A stretch of 36,104 nucleotides of DNA, from assembly GCA_021806765.1 (NCBI GenBank), contig JAJZQR010000015.1, positions 1 through 36,104 on the forward strand. The letters run 5' to 3'. This document shows, in pieces, positions 14,005 through 22,471 of this stretch. A program made the translations under genes and the position numbers. Each line of letters opens with the position of its first letter. Position 1 is the stretch's first letter. Source of the stretch: Chloroflexota bacterium (lineage in GTDB: Bacteria; Chloroflexota; UBA6077). The notes under the pieces were generated by a model. The model was not told the origin of the DNA, ran no database searches, and saw only the letters and a program-made list of their open reading frames with translations.

Positions 14005-15288
14005 ATGGCCAATCAGCGACCGCCCCGCGGCCAGTACCACTGTTCTTTCTGTGGAAAGAGCCAGGACCAGGTGCGCCGCTTGATCGCGGGGCCAGGTGCC
14101 GTCTATATCTGCGATGAGTGCGTGGACCTGTGCCGCGAAATCATCGACGAGGAGTCTCAGCCGTCAGCCCGGGCTAAGGTTCCTCTGTCCAAGGTGCCGA
14201 CCCCCAAGAGAATACTTGAGCAGCTGAACTCCTACGTTATCGGCCAGGAACGGGCTAAGAAGGTCCTCTCCGTAGCGGTGTACAACCACTACAAACGGAT
14301 CAATGCGGGAATGCAGATCGACGACGTTGAGCTTCAGAAGAGTAACATCCTGCTGGTTGGGCCGACCGGCTGTGGCAAGACCCTGTTGGCCCAGACTCTG
14401 GCCAAGATCCTGGATGTCCCCTTCTGCATCGCCGACGCCACCGCCCTCACCGAGGCTGGCTATGTGGGCGAGGACGTCGAGAACATCCTGCTGCGGCTGA
14501 TCCAGGCCGCGGACTTCGATATTCCCAGGGCCGAGCGCGGTATCGTCTACATCGATGAGATCGATAAGATCGCCCGCAAGAGCGACAACCCTTCCCTGAC
14601 GAGAGACGTCTCCGGCGAGGGTGTCCAGCAGGCATTGCTGAAAATCATCGAGGGGACTGTCGCCAACGTGCCCCCCCAGGGCGGCCGCAAGCACCCTCAT
14701 CAGGACTTTCTCCAGATCAACACGGCCAACATCCTGTTCATCTGCGGCGGTGCCTTCGAGGGGCTGGACGAAATCGTGGCCAAGCGGGTGGGCGCGAAGC
14801 GCACCATCGGCTTCACCGCCGAGGCCAGGACGGTCGAGGAGAACGCCAGCCTGCTCCACCAACTGACCGCCGACGACCTGCTGAAGTACGGGCTGATCCC
14901 CGAGTTCATCGGCCGCCTTCCGGTGACCGTGAGCATCGATCCCCTCTCCAAGCAGGACCTGGTGCACATCCTGACGGAGCCGAAGAACGCCATCACCAAG
15001 CAGTACACGAAGTTCCTGTCGCTGGACAAGGTGGAGTTGGTGTTCACCTCCGACGCCCTGGACGCAGCAGCCGAGCAGGCTCTGCGCCTGAAGACGGGCG
15101 CCCGCGGTCTCCGCACCATCATCGAGGAGATCCTTCTGGACGTCATGTACGAGATCCCGTCTCGCACCGACGTCAGGAAGTGTGTCATCAGTGCCGAGAC
15201 TATAATCAGCCGGAAGGGCCCCCTCCTGCTCACCCGGGCCGAGCGCCCTATCGAGGTGGACGAGTTGAAGGACGAGCAGACGGCCTGA
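14005..15288 (+). CDS. clpX: ATP-dependent Clp protease ATP-binding subunit ClpX
   Basis: AAA+ unfoldase, 427 aa, that recognises tagged proteins and feeds them to ClpP. The N-terminal zinc-binding domain has Cys13, Cys16, Cys36 and Cys39. Walker A is GPTGCGKT (119-126) and Walker B is VYIDEIDK. The pore loop region and the C-terminal substrate-contact helix with [20 protein letters not shown] are intact. Length is typical. The ATG has GAGGAGG 11 bases upstream, a somewhat long spacing. It forms the usual tig-clpP-clpX trio, all on the plus strand. Confidence 0.97.
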   Translation: MANQRPPRGQYHCSFCGKSQDQVRRLIAGPGAVYICDECVDLCREIIDEESQPSARAKVPLSKVPTPKRILEQLNSYVIGQERAKKVLSVAVYNHYKRINAGMQIDDVELQKSNILLVGPTGCGKTLLAQTLAKILDVPFCIADATALTEAGYVGEDVENILLRLIQAADFDIPRAERGIVYIDEIDKIARKSDNPSLTRDVSGEGVQQALLKIIEGTVANVPPQGGRKHPHQDFLQINTANILFICGGAFEGLDEIVAKRVGAKRTIGFTAEARTVEENASLLHQLTADDLLKYGLIPEFIGRLPVTVSIDPLSKQDLVHILTEPKNAITKQYTKFLSLDKVELVFTSDALDAAAEQALRLKTGARGLRTIIEEILLDVMYEIPSRTDVRKCVISAETIISRKGPLLLTRAERPIEVDELKDEQTA

Positions 15289-15308
15289 GGTAAGAGGGAG
15301 TCGGAGAA

Positions 15309-15641
15309 ATGGGCTATTTCTGGCGCAGTGGTGACAGAGACCCTGTGGACATGTTCCCCGGGATTCGGCGCCGGTTGGTCAGCACCGGAGATCGGGCCAT
15401 GGCCATCCACGTCGAGTTAGCCAGGGGGAGTTCGCTCCCGTCCCATAGCCATCCCCACGAGCAGATAGGTTTCGTCGTCTCGGGTAAACTGCGGTTCAAC
15501 GTGGCGGGCGAGACGATGCTCCTTCAGGGCGGGGATGGCTACTCGATCCCCGGCGGCGTGGTCCACTCGGTGGAGGAGGTAGCTGAGGACTCAGTGGTAG
15601 TGGATATCTTCTCCCCGCTGCGAGAGGAATACCTCTCGTAG
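15309..15641 (+). CDS. Small cupin-domain protein
   Basis: A single-domain cupin, 110 aa. Motif 1 is HSHPHEQIGFVVSGKL (about residues 42-57), with His residues and Glu in metal-ligand positions, and motif 2 is GDGYSIPGGVVHSVE. The two motifs and the short length fit the small cupin family whose members bind metals and act as isomerases, dioxygenases or sensors; the substrate cannot be read from sequence. It follows clpX by 20 bases with a GGGAG upstream of the ATG, so it is probably in the clpX transcript. No signal peptide is seen. Confidence 0.85.
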   Translation: MGYFWRSGDRDPVDMFPGIRRRLVSTGDRAMAIHVELARGSSLPSHSHPHEQIGFVVSGKLRFNVAGETMLLQGGDGYSIPGGVVHSVEEVAEDSVVVDIFSPLREEYLS

Positions 15642-15678
15642 CGCTTCTCGTCAACCGGTCAATGAACGTAGCGGGCAA

Positions 15679-15724
15679 ACAAATGGCGTGGGGCGGGTCT
15701 TAGGACCCGCTCCACGCCATTTGT
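15679..15724. terminator. Bidirectional terminator between convergent genes
   Basis: Two 21-base arms (15679-15699 and 15704-15724) are complementary except for one G-T pair and enclose the loop TTAG. The outer ends are A/T rich on both strands (ACAAAT and ATTTGT), so it can serve the plus-strand cupin gene and the minus-strand LigB-AMMECR1 gene, which converge here. Confidence 0.75.
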
Positions 15725-15728
15725 CCCC

Positions 15729-15752
15729 GTAGGAGCCGGCTCCTGCCGGCGA
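15729..15752 (+). repeat. REP-like GTAG-headed palindrome
   Basis: The element begins GTAGGAGCCGGC and contains two overlapping palindromes: AGGAGCC-GGCTCCT (15731-15744) and GCCGGC-TCCT-GCCGGC (15735-15750), then ends GAT. A GTAG head joined to a GC-rich stem is the layout of bacterial REP sequences recognised by RAYT transposases. Only this copy is in view, so the repeat status is inference from form. Confidence 0.4.
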
Positions 15753-15773
15753 TCCGTGACCGCCTCTCCCCCT

Positions 15774-17192
15774 CTATCCAGCTTCGCTTATCCGCCTCAC
15801 GGTGAACCGGTACAGCTGCACCTGGGCTCCATCAGGGATCCCCGCCTTTCGGCGCGCGATCTCCACCTGGACCTCGGCCGTCGACACTCCATCGAGATCC
15901 GGCAGCAGCAGCCCTCGTTTCGCGCCCCACTGAGCGATCACACCGTACCGCTTCGGATCCAACTGGCTCATCTCCTCAACCGGCTCGGGCGTCGAGAGAA
16001 TGTCCACCGAATACTGGATGAGGGGAAGCTCCTGCGATGTAACCGGTACGAACCTCGGATCCCGGCTGGCAGCCGCGACGGCATTCCGGAGGATTTCCGC
16101 CGCCACCGTCGGCTCCGTGGGCAGGAAGGTGCCGATGCAACCCCGCAGCTCCCCCCCCATCTTGAGGCAAACAAACACCCCGGCGCTCTCTCCCAGTAGC
16201 CCCGTCGCCTTCGACGGCGGCGCCGCCGTCTTACCTTGGTGGACGAAGCCCTCTACCGCCATCCGGGCCAATCGGAGGACTTCTCGCTCCTCTTCGGCCA
16301 CCTCCACAACCGAAGCGACAGTACTCCCCGCGCCGGGTTCCTCGGCCCTCGGTCTATCCGCCAGCACGCGAGCCACCAGATACCCAACGCCGAAGGGCCC
16401 CTCGTAGGAGAGCACCTCCACATCCTCCTCAGGGAACGCCCCCAGAGCGATCACCACCGACCGATAACCGCACTCCCCTGCCTCGTACAGAAGATCATCG
16501 TCCATCTTGAGGATCGTCTCGCGATCCCCTCTCTCGAGAGCTGCCACGAGGGCCAGATCGAACTCCCTGCCACGAGGGCTGAAACCAGCTGGCGCTCCAG
16601 GGAAGAGCCGATGAGATAGGTCCCCGCTGGCGACCAGCGCCACCCGCTCGCCGGTCTCCCTGGCTGCCGCGGCGATGGCCCGACCGAAGCGCTGGTGGCT
16701 GTCGGTCCCGAGCGCCGAGAAGCCCAGCAGTAGCAGGCGACACTGCAAGCCGGCCTCCTGCAGGAAGAAGAGGGGCACAGCGGCCCCGTGATCCAGTAGG
16801 TGGCTGCCGCCGGACCGGCCCATCGTCTCAGTGGGGATGTGCAAGAGACGGCACTCGGCCTCCAGCGCCGAGGCCAGGACGGGATCCCCCTCGAAGGAGA
16901 GCCTGACCGACGGCGCGCCGAAGTCCTCGAATCCGCCGATGTACTGCTCCGCCATCGACACACTCATGGCGTGGGGGTTGATGGGGGCGTGAGGGGACAC
17001 CAGCACCAGGGCGTCCGGCGAGATCCGCTGGATCTCGCCGGCCACCCGCTGCATGGCCTCGCGGGTATGGCGCACCTTCTCTGCACGAGGTCCGGCCACT
17101 GCCGGCACCAGTATGGGGGGATGTGGAGCGATGCAGCCGTAGATCAGACCGGCGCTCAAAGCCCTAGCCCCCGGGCGGCTAGCTTCTGTCAT
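15774..17192 (-). CDS. Fusion of class III extradiol dioxygenase-like (LigB) domain and AMMECR1 domain
   Basis: Two-domain protein, 472 aa. Residues about 15-285 resemble the LigB/MEMO fold, with candidate metal ligands His24 (APHPP), His68 (SPHAP), Asp134-His135 (LDHGAAVP) and His194 (SGDLSH). Residues about 295-470 are an AMMECR1 domain with the invariant LRGCIGT (349-355). Such fusions belong to the AmmeMemoRadiSam set, usually found with a radical SAM enzyme, which is not in this window. The chemistry is not established; an iron-dependent oxidation or protein-modifying role is speculation. The ATG overlaps the tatC stop as ATGA, so it is coupled to tatC. No signal peptide or membrane segment is seen. 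Confidence 0.85.
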   Translation of the reverse strand: MTEASRPGARALSAGLIYGCIAPHPPILVPAVAGPRAEKVRHTREAMQRVAGEIQRISPDALVLVSPHAPINPHAMSVSMAEQYIGGFEDFGAPSVRLSFEGDPVLASALEAECRLLHIPTETMGRSGGSHLLDHGAAVPLFFLQEAGLQCRLLLLGFSALGTDSHQRFGRAIAAAARETGERVALVASGDLSHRLFPGAPAGFSPRGREFDLALVAALERGDRETILKMDDDLLYEAGECGYRSVVIALGAFPEEDVEVLSYEGPFGVGYLVARVLADRPRAEEPGAGSTVASVVEVAEEEREVLRLARMAVEGFVHQGKTAAPPSKATGLLGESAGVFVCLKMGGELRGCIGTFLPTEPTVAAEILRNAVAAASRDPRFVPVTSQELPLIQYSVDILSTPEPVEEMSQLDPKRYGVIAQWGAKRGLLLPDLDGVSTAEVQVEIARRKAGIPDGAQVQLYRFTVRRISEAG

Positions 17193-17911
17193 ACCAGCCG
17201 CGCAAACAACACCCCGATCTCATACAGCAGATAGAGCGGTACCGCCACAAGAGTCTGATTGAAAGGGTCCGGAGTCGGCGTGATGACCGCCGCGATGACA
17301 AAAGCACCCACCAGGGCGTACTTCCAGTAGCCTCGCAACTGCTTCTGGTTCACGATCCGCAATTTGGCCAGGAAAACGATGACCAGGGGCAGTTCGAAGA
17401 CGACACCCATCCAGAGCAGCAGCGTGGTGACGAAGGAGACGTACTCGCCAATGCTGATGAAGGCGCTGGCGATGTCCCCACCAAAGGTCAAGAGATAACG
17501 CAGGGCGAAGGGAAGAAGCACCAGGTAGGCAAAGCTTACGCCCAAAATGAACAGCAAGGACGCGCTCGGCACTACCAGGAACAGATACTTCTTCTCACTG
17601 GACTTCAGGCCAGGCGCCACAAATCGGATGACCTGATACACGATCACCGGCATAGCCAAGGCCGCGCCGCCGACCAGCGCTACCTTGAAGTAGGTAATAA
17701 ACATCTCGGTCGGCTTCAGGAAGACCGGCTTGATCCCCCCCGAGGGGATCAGCAGGATCTCCAATAGCCTTCCAGTAAAAATGAAGGAGAGGGCCGTAGC
17801 CACCAGAAGCGCCAGCACTGCGATGATCAGCCGCTGCCGCAACTCCTCCAGATGCTCAATGATGGTGAGCTTCTTCGCCTCGAATTCCTCTCGGTTGCCG
17901 GTGGTTTCCAT
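17189..17911 (-). CDS. tatC: Twin-arginine translocase subunit TatC
   Basis: Membrane receptor of the Tat pathway, 240 aa, which binds twin-arginine signal peptides of folded exported proteins. The N-terminal cytoplasmic stretch has HLEELRQRL, with the conserved Glu residues that contact the signal peptide, followed by six hydrophobic segments. The last cytoplasmic or periplasmic loop has ITPTPDPFNQ, a TatC hallmark. Length is typical. No tatA or tatB lies adjacent. The 155-base upstream gap after acpP contains a structured inverted repeat (17971-18036). The downstream gene overlaps its stop by four bases. Confidence 0.95.
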   Translation of the reverse strand: METTGNREEFEAKKLTIIEHLEELRQRLIIAVLALLVATALSFIFTGRLLEILLIPSGGIKPVFLKPTEMFITYFKVALVGGAALAMPVIVYQVIRFVAPGLKSSEKKYLFLVVPSASLLFILGVSFAYLVLLPFALRYLLTFGGDIASAFISIGEYVSFVTTLLLWMGVVFELPLVIVFLAKLRIVNQKQLRGYWKYALVGAFVIAAVITPTPDPFNQTLVAVPLYLLYEIGVLFARLV

Positions 17912-17970
17912 TGTCAGCTTTAAGCCTCGTTTCGCCTAGCCTTCTCTACCTCACATCCGCCAATCTTCTT

Positions 17971-18036
17971 CCCATAGCCTCCGACGAGGACCTGGCAGCG
18001 GCGCTGCACGAAGGAACCCCCGCGGAGACCTATGGG
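17971..18036 (-). promoter_or_regulatory. Structured leader between acpP and tatC
   Basis: On the minus strand, CCCATAG (18030-18036) pairs with CTATGGG (17971-17977), then CTCCG pairs with CGGAG after a small internal loop, giving a 12-bp outer stem. Inside lies a short GCAGC-GCC-GCTGC hairpin. The 66-base element ends about 60 bases before the tatC start. I do not recognise it as a known riboswitch; terminator, RNA processing site or protein-binding leader are all possible. Confidence 0.4.
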
Positions 18037-18066
18037 ATGAATGCTCTCTCGCTTCGCCGGAGACGA

Positions 18067-18312
18067 TTAGTCCAGATGCTCCTGCAGATAATCCATGGCG
18101 TCCTGGACGGTTTGGATCTTCTCAGCATCCTCGTCGGAGATCTTGATGTTGAACTCCTCCTCCAGGGTCATGATCAACTCGACCAAGTCGAGGGAGTCCG
18201 CATTCAGATCCTCGATAAACGAGGCCTCTGGGACGACATCCTCCTCGTCAACGCTCAACTGCTCCGCGACGATCTTCCGCAACCGCGCCTGTACCTGGGC
18301 ATCTAGGCTCAC
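18067..18312 (-). CDS. acpP: Acyl carrier protein
   Basis: ACP, 81 aa, carries growing acyl chains on a 4'-phosphopantetheine arm. The attachment site is Ser40 in [10 protein letters not shown]. The protein is acidic and of typical length. The frame is open to a GTG at 18330, but the GTG at 18312 is the better start because AGGAGGTGA precedes it by a normal distance; the product then reads [15 protein letters not shown]. It follows nusB by 14 bases, so the fatty-acid genes fabD and fabG are separated from it by accC, asp23 and nusB. Confidence 0.95.
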   Translation of the reverse strand: MSLDAQVQARLRKIVAEQLSVDEEDVVPEASFIEDLNADSLDLVELIMTLEEEFNIKISDEDAEKIQTVQDAMDYLQEHLD

Positions 18313-18326
18313 CCTTTCACCTCCTC

Positions 18327-18800
18327 TCACTCCGCTGTTGGGCCAGGCAGCGTATCTCCGCCGCTTCCCTTGGCCATCTCGTCAGAGACTATTCTTCCTA
18401 CAACACCGTTGACAAAGCGTCCAGAACTCTCCGAACCAAACCGCTTCGCGAGTTCCACCGCCTCGTTTACAGCCACCTTGAAGGGCACCCTTTCAGACTG
18501 GAAAAGGGCTTCGTAAAGGGCGATCCGGATGATGTTCCGATCGATCCCCGCCATCTGCTGAAAAGGCCAGGCTGGCGCCGCCCTCTGAATCAACTCGTCT
18601 ATGGTGGAAACGTTCTGCAGGACGCCCTTCACCAGCCCTTCGGCGTACTCCGCTGCCTCGGGCCCGAGCCCGTCCTCCGCCACTCGCCGAGCCAGAACCT
18701 CCTCCGGCTCGTGGCCCGTCGTGTCGATCTCAAAAAGGACCTGCAGGGCCATGGTGCGGGCCGCTCTTCGACCTTGAACCGGTCGCTGGGACGCTGACAT
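18327..18800 (-). CDS. nusB: Transcription antitermination factor NusB
   Basis: NusB, 157 aa, pairs with NusE (S10) on boxA RNA to prevent premature termination of rRNA transcripts. The all-helical fold is recognisable from [16 protein letters not shown] near the N terminus, then [15 protein letters not shown] and the C-terminal [20 protein letters not shown] followed by [10 protein letters not shown] short polar tail follows. Placement after an Asp23 gene downstream of accC matches the Bacillus accBC-yqhY-nusB order. Confidence 0.95.
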   Translation of the reverse strand: MSASQRPVQGRRAARTMALQVLFEIDTTGHEPEEVLARRVAEDGLGPEAAEYAEGLVKGVLQNVSTIDELIQRAAPAWPFQQMAGIDRNIIRIALYEALFQSERVPFKVAVNEAVELAKRFGSESSGRFVNGVVGRIVSDEMAKGSGGDTLPGPTAE

Positions 18801-18821
18801 CGCGACAACCCCGTCGAGCCG

Positions 18822-19160
18822 CTACTCCAAATCCTGGACGTACACGTTGATTTCGGCAACCGGCAGCCCCACCATCTTGTCGATGGCCTGGGCCACCTCC
18901 CGCTGGATCTGATTCCCGACCCGCACCAGATCTGCTCCCTGTTCCACCACCACATGGATGTCCAGGTAGACCTGGTCCCCCCGAACCCGCAGCCGAACCC
19001 CTCGGGAGGGGTCGTCTCGACCAACCAGCCTGTTCATCCCGCTGACGAAACCGCCGCTGGTTCGCAGAACCCCGGGCACGGCCATAGTGGTAAGCCCGGC
19101 GATGGTGGCCAGGACACTAGGAGCGATCCTAACGGTACAGAAGTCCGAATCCGATGACAT
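18822..19160 (-). CDS. Asp23/Gls24 family protein (YqhY-like)
   Basis: Asp23/Gls24 (DUF322) protein, 112 aa. It shows the family pattern VRIAPSVLATIAGLTTMAVPGV near the start, the middle strand DQVYLDIHVVVEQG, and the ending VGLPVAEINVYVQDLE. Position between accC and nusB equals Bacillus yqhY, whose loss is linked there to acetyl-CoA carboxylase misregulation; a similar role here is inference from context. It is a paralogue of the protein at 30445-30819. No signal peptide or membrane anchor is present, so it is cytoplasmic or recruited by a partner. Confidence 0.9.
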   Translation of the reverse strand: MSSDSDFCTVRIAPSVLATIAGLTTMAVPGVLRTSGGFVSGMNRLVGRDDPSRGVRLRVRGDQVYLDIHVVVEQGADLVRVGNQIQREVAQAIDKMVGLPVAEINVYVQDLE

Positions 19161-19178
19161 CCAAACCGCCTTCCGGAG

Positions 19179-20573
19179 CTACGCCCTCACGGCCGTCAGG
19201 GCGCGGCCGTCGCCCGTCACCTTCGAGTCTCGACTCGCCAGCCATCGCTCCACGAAATGGGTGTCGAACCGGCCCTCCAGGAAATCCGGATTGGCCAGCA
19301 GTCGCAGGTGAAAAGGTATGTTTGTGGTTACACCGACTATCTTGAATTCCTCCAGGGCCCGGGCCATCCGTGCCACGGCTTCTCTCCGGTCGCTGCCCCA
19401 GACGATTACCTTCGCCAGGAGAGAGTCGTAGTAGGGTGGCATCAGATAACCGGGAAACAGGTGCGTATCCACCCTGATCCCGGGCCCTCCTGGTGCCGTG
19501 TACTGGGCGATCAAGCCCGACTGCGGAACGAATGCCTGCTCCGGGTCCTCGGCGTTCACCCGACACTCGATGGCATGCCCCCGTGGGGCGACCGCCGACT
19601 GGTCAAACCCCAGCGGCTCCCCGGCCGCCACCCGCATCTGCCATTTTACCAGGTCTATACCCGTGATCATCTCCGAAACCGGGTGTTCCACCTGGATTCT
19701 AGTATTCATTTCGATGAAATAGTAACATCCTCGGGCGTCCACCAGAAACTCGATGGTGCCCACCCCTTCGTAACCGACTGCTGCAGCAGCAGCTGCGGCC
19801 CTCTCCCCCATTTCCGATCGCACCTGGGGATCCAGGGCAACACAGGGGGACTCTTCCACGATCTTCTGGTGGCGACGCTGGAGGGAGCAGTCCCGCTCTC
19901 CCAGGTGTACGGCCTTGCCATAGCGATCGACCAGCACCTGGACCTCGACGTGGCGGGCACCCTCCACCAGGGTCTCCAGGTAGAGTCCACCGTTGCCGAA
20001 GGCGCTCTGCGCCTCCATTTGCGCCACAGGAAAGTTCCTGGCCAGATCCGCCTCGTTGAAGGCCGGCCTGAGACCTCGTCCGCCCCCTCCAGCGCAAGCC
20101 TTCACCATCACCGGAAAGCCGATCTCCGCGGCCGCCCTCTGGGCAGCATCCAGAGTGTACACCGGCCTGTCAACCCCGGGCAGGATCGGTAGCCCCGCCG
20201 CTCTCATCCGCTCCCTGGCCGCAGCTTTGTCGTGAAACTGCTCGATGGTGCGGGCCGATGGGCCGATGAAGACGATCTGGCACTGCTCGCACACCTCGGC
20301 CAGGTAGGCGTTCTCCGAAAGGAAGCCGTACCCTGGATGGATCGCCTCGGCGCCACTAATCAGGGCAGCGCTGACCAGATTGGGGATGTTGAGATAGCTC
20401 TTGTCGGAAGGGGCTGGTCCGATGCAGATGGCTTCGTCGGCCATCTCCACCGGAAGAGAATGGCGATCCGCCTCCGAGTAGGCGACCACCGTCGCCACCC
20501 CCAACTCCCGGCAAGCACGGATGATCCGGACGGCGATCTCGCCCCGGTTGGCGATCAGGATCTTGCGGAACAC
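19179..20573 (-). CDS. accC: Acetyl-CoA carboxylase, biotin carboxylase subunit
   Basis: Biotin carboxylase, 464 aa, uses ATP and bicarbonate to carboxylate the biotin on AccB, the first step of malonyl-CoA synthesis. The start reads VFRKILIANRGEIAVRII; the glycine-rich ATP loop GGGGRG is at 162-167, ERDCSLQRRHQK at 227-236, and EMNTRIQVEHPVSE near 288. The frame extends 57 codons further upstream into fabG, but the GTG at 20573 gives the normal N terminus and overlaps the fabG TAG by one base (TAGTG). No accB, accA or accD is nearby. Length fits AccC rather than the longer pyruvate or propionyl carboxylase chains. Confidence 0.93.
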   Translation of the reverse strand: MFRKILIANRGEIAVRIIRACRELGVATVVAYSEADRHSLPVEMADEAICIGPAPSDKSYLNIPNLVSAALISGAEAIHPGYGFLSENAYLAEVCEQCQIVFIGPSARTIEQFHDKAAARERMRAAGLPILPGVDRPVYTLDAAQRAAAEIGFPVMVKACAGGGGRGLRPAFNEADLARNFPVAQMEAQSAFGNGGLYLETLVEGARHVEVQVLVDRYGKAVHLGERDCSLQRRHQKIVEESPCVALDPQVRSEMGERAAAAAAAVGYEGVGTIEFLVDARGCYYFIEMNTRIQVEHPVSEMITGIDLVKWQMRVAAGEPLGFDQSAVAPRGHAIECRVNAEDPEQAFVPQSGLIAQYTAPGGPGIRVDTHLFPGYLMPPYYDSLLAKVIVWGSDRREAVARMARALEEFKIVGVTTNIPFHLRLLANPDFLEGRFDTHFVERWLASRDSKVTGDGRALTAVRA

Positions 20574-21334
20574 TAGCTCATCACCATTCCGCCATCCACG
20601 GCCAGAACCTGGCCAGTGACGTAGCTGGCAGCATCGGAAGCGAGGAAGGCCACCACCTCGGCTACCTCCTCGGGCGTCCCCGACCTGCCTAGAGGGATCA
20701 GCTGAAGGAAAGCACCCCTGGCCGTTTCCGAGACGCCACTCCAAATGTCGGTCTCGATGTATCCAGGCGCCACAGCGTTCACCGTGATGCTCCGGCTGGC
20801 AACCTCTCGAGCCACGGCTCGGGTGAAACCGATCAGCCCGGCTTTGGAGGCAGAGTAGTTGGCCTGCCCGGCGTTGCCCATGATCCCTGCCACGGAGCTA
20901 ACGTTCACGATCCGTCCGTATCGTCGCTTCATCATGGTCCGGAGCGCCGCCTTGGTGCAGGCATAGGCCCCTTTCAGGTTGGTGTTCAACACCGCGTCCC
21001 AGTCCTGCTCGCTCATCCGCATCAGCAGGCCGTCCCGGGTGACGCCGGCGTTGTTGACCAGAACGTCCAACCGGCCAAAGTCGCCGAGGACCTTCTCCAC
21101 CATGGCTTCGGCCTCGGCTGCCACCGCCACATCCGCCCTGACGACGGCCGCCCGACCGCCCTGAGCCATCACCTGGTCCACTACCTCCCGGGCTGAAGCC
21201 TCGCTGGACACATAGTTGACCACGACAGCTACCCCGTCTCGGGCTAGGCGAAGGGCAATCGCCCTACCGATACCGCGGGATCCACCTGTAACCAGAGCAA
21301 CCTTGCCGGAACCTTCCAACAGGACCTCCTGCAT
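20573..21334 (-). CDS. fabG: 3-oxoacyl-ACP reductase FabG
   Basis: NADPH-dependent reductase of the short-chain dehydrogenase family, first reduction in each fatty-acid cycle. With the ATG at 21334 the protein has 253 aa. The nucleotide motif is TGGSRGIG (16-23), and the catalytic residues are Ser147 (NVSSVAG), Tyr160 and Lys164 (YSASK). A TTG at 21319 is an equal or better start: AGGAGG lies five bases before it and it yields MEGSGKVALVTG, the same N-terminal length as E. coli FabG, whereas the ATG lacks a ribosome site. The stop overlaps the accC start. The gap to fabD is 120 bases and holds no gene. Confidence 0.95.
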   Translation of the reverse strand: MQEVLLEGSGKVALVTGGSRGIGRAIALRLARDGVAVVVNYVSSEASAREVVDQVMAQGGRAAVVRADVAVAAEAEAMVEKVLGDFGRLDVLVNNAGVTRDGLLMRMSEQDWDAVLNTNLKGAYACTKAALRTMMKRRYGRIVNVSSVAGIMGNAGQANYSASKAGLIGFTRAVAREVASRSITVNAVAPGYIETDIWSGVSETARGAFLQLIPLGRSGTPEEVAEVVAFLASDAASYVTGQVLAVDGGMVMS

Positions 21335-21454
21335 GTTTGGAGTGGTGCGGCTCGCCGCAGATTTCGATCCGACCGAAAGCGGTGGCAAGCCATCGCACTC
21401 CAAAGCGGCGCAAGCCGCCTACCGTTCAGGGTTGGACTTGGGAACACTCGAGGG

Positions 21455-22471
21455 TTAGATCAACTGGCAGAGCTTGTCCACGGTGACGTTCAGGCTTCCC
21501 TCGTCCTCCACGTTCAAGAGGAGAGCATCCTTGACGATCCGCTTGATCAGTCCGCTCAACACCTGACCCGGCCCTAACTCGACGAAGACCGTGCAACCCA
21601 GCTCCACCATGGTTTTCACCGAGTCCGACCATCGCACGGCGCTGGTCACCTGCACCACCAGTTCTCGCCGAATCTCTTCCGGATCCCGAGAAGCCTGTGC
21701 CGTCACGTTGAGAACAACAGGATTGGGTGGGGAAGAAATCGACGTAGCAGCCACTATCGGCTGGAACCCTTCAGCGGCGGGCTCCATGTAGACGGAGTGG
21801 AAGGGGCCACTCACGTCCAACTCCATTATCCTGCGGGCGCCCGCCTCTTTGGCTAACTCTCCGGCCCGCGCCAGAGCCCGCCGGTTGCCAGAGATCACCA
21901 CCTGTCCAGGAGCGTTCAGGTTCGCCACCTGAACGGAGGCACCAGTTTCCTGGGATGCCCTGGAGCACACCTCAGCCAGAGGTCCCTCCTCCAGCCCCAG
22001 GACCGCGGCCATGGAACCGTTCGCCATGGCCGAGGCCTCCGCCATAAGGCGTCCGCGGGCCGCCACCAGCTTCAGGCCGTCCCCCGAGGTAACCGCACCG
22101 GAGAAGGCCAAAGCCGCGAGTTCGCCGACACTGTGGCCGGCGCAACACACCGGCGTGATCTCCACGCCGTTGCCGGCCAGCCGCTCCCGCAACGCCGCCG
22201 CCGCCGCGAGGCTGACGGCGACCACGCTCGGCTGGGCGAAGGCGGTGTCCGTCAGCCTGTCCGCGGGCCCATCGAAGCACACTTCCGTCAAGGGCACACC
22301 TGTAGCACGATCGGCTTCAGCGAAGATCCGCTGAGCCGCCAAACTGCAGTGCTTCAGGCTGGCCCCCATGCCTACTCGTTGGGCACCCTGCCCCGGAAAA
22401 ACGAACGCAACCTTCGGAGCCAGTATCCTAGCCCTCGCTCTTCCTCGGCTTGATCTGGAGAACCTGCTCAC
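21455..22471 (-). CDS. fabD: Malonyl-CoA:ACP transacylase FabD
   Basis: FabD moves malonyl from CoA to ACP. The body begins APKVAFVFPGQGAQRVGMG and has the active-site GHSVGE with Ser114, the His region SGPFHSVYM, and NLNAPGQVVISG. The start is unclear. The homologous N terminus begins right after the rpmF stop at 22428, but there the only codons are ATA (22426) and CTG (22423), not ATG, GTG or TTG. The nearest canonical starts are GTG at 22471, used here, and GTG at 22486; both lie inside rpmF and add an Arg/Ser-rich leader. A CTG start coupled to rpmF termination is a real alternative. Confidence 0.9.
   Translation of the reverse strand: MSRFSRSSRGRARARILAPKVAFVFPGQGAQRVGMGASLKHCSLAAQRIFAEADRATGVPLTEVCFDGPADRLTDTAFAQPSVVAVSLAAAAALRERLAGNGVEITPVCCAGHSVGELAALAFSGAVTSGDGLKLVAARGRLMAEASAMANGSMAAVLGLEEGPLAEVCSRASQETGASVQVANLNAPGQVVISGNRRALARAGELAKEAGARRIMELDVSGPFHSVYMEPAAEGFQPIVAATSISSPPNPVVLNVTAQASRDPEEIRRELVVQVTSAVRWSDSVKTMVELGCTVFVELGPGQVLSGLIKRIVKDALLLNVEDEGSLNVTVDKLCQLI

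Noticed and set aside
20574..20744. A longer accC start upstream
   Set aside because: The added segment lies inside fabG and has no biotin carboxylase similarity; the GTG at 20573 gives the normal N terminus.
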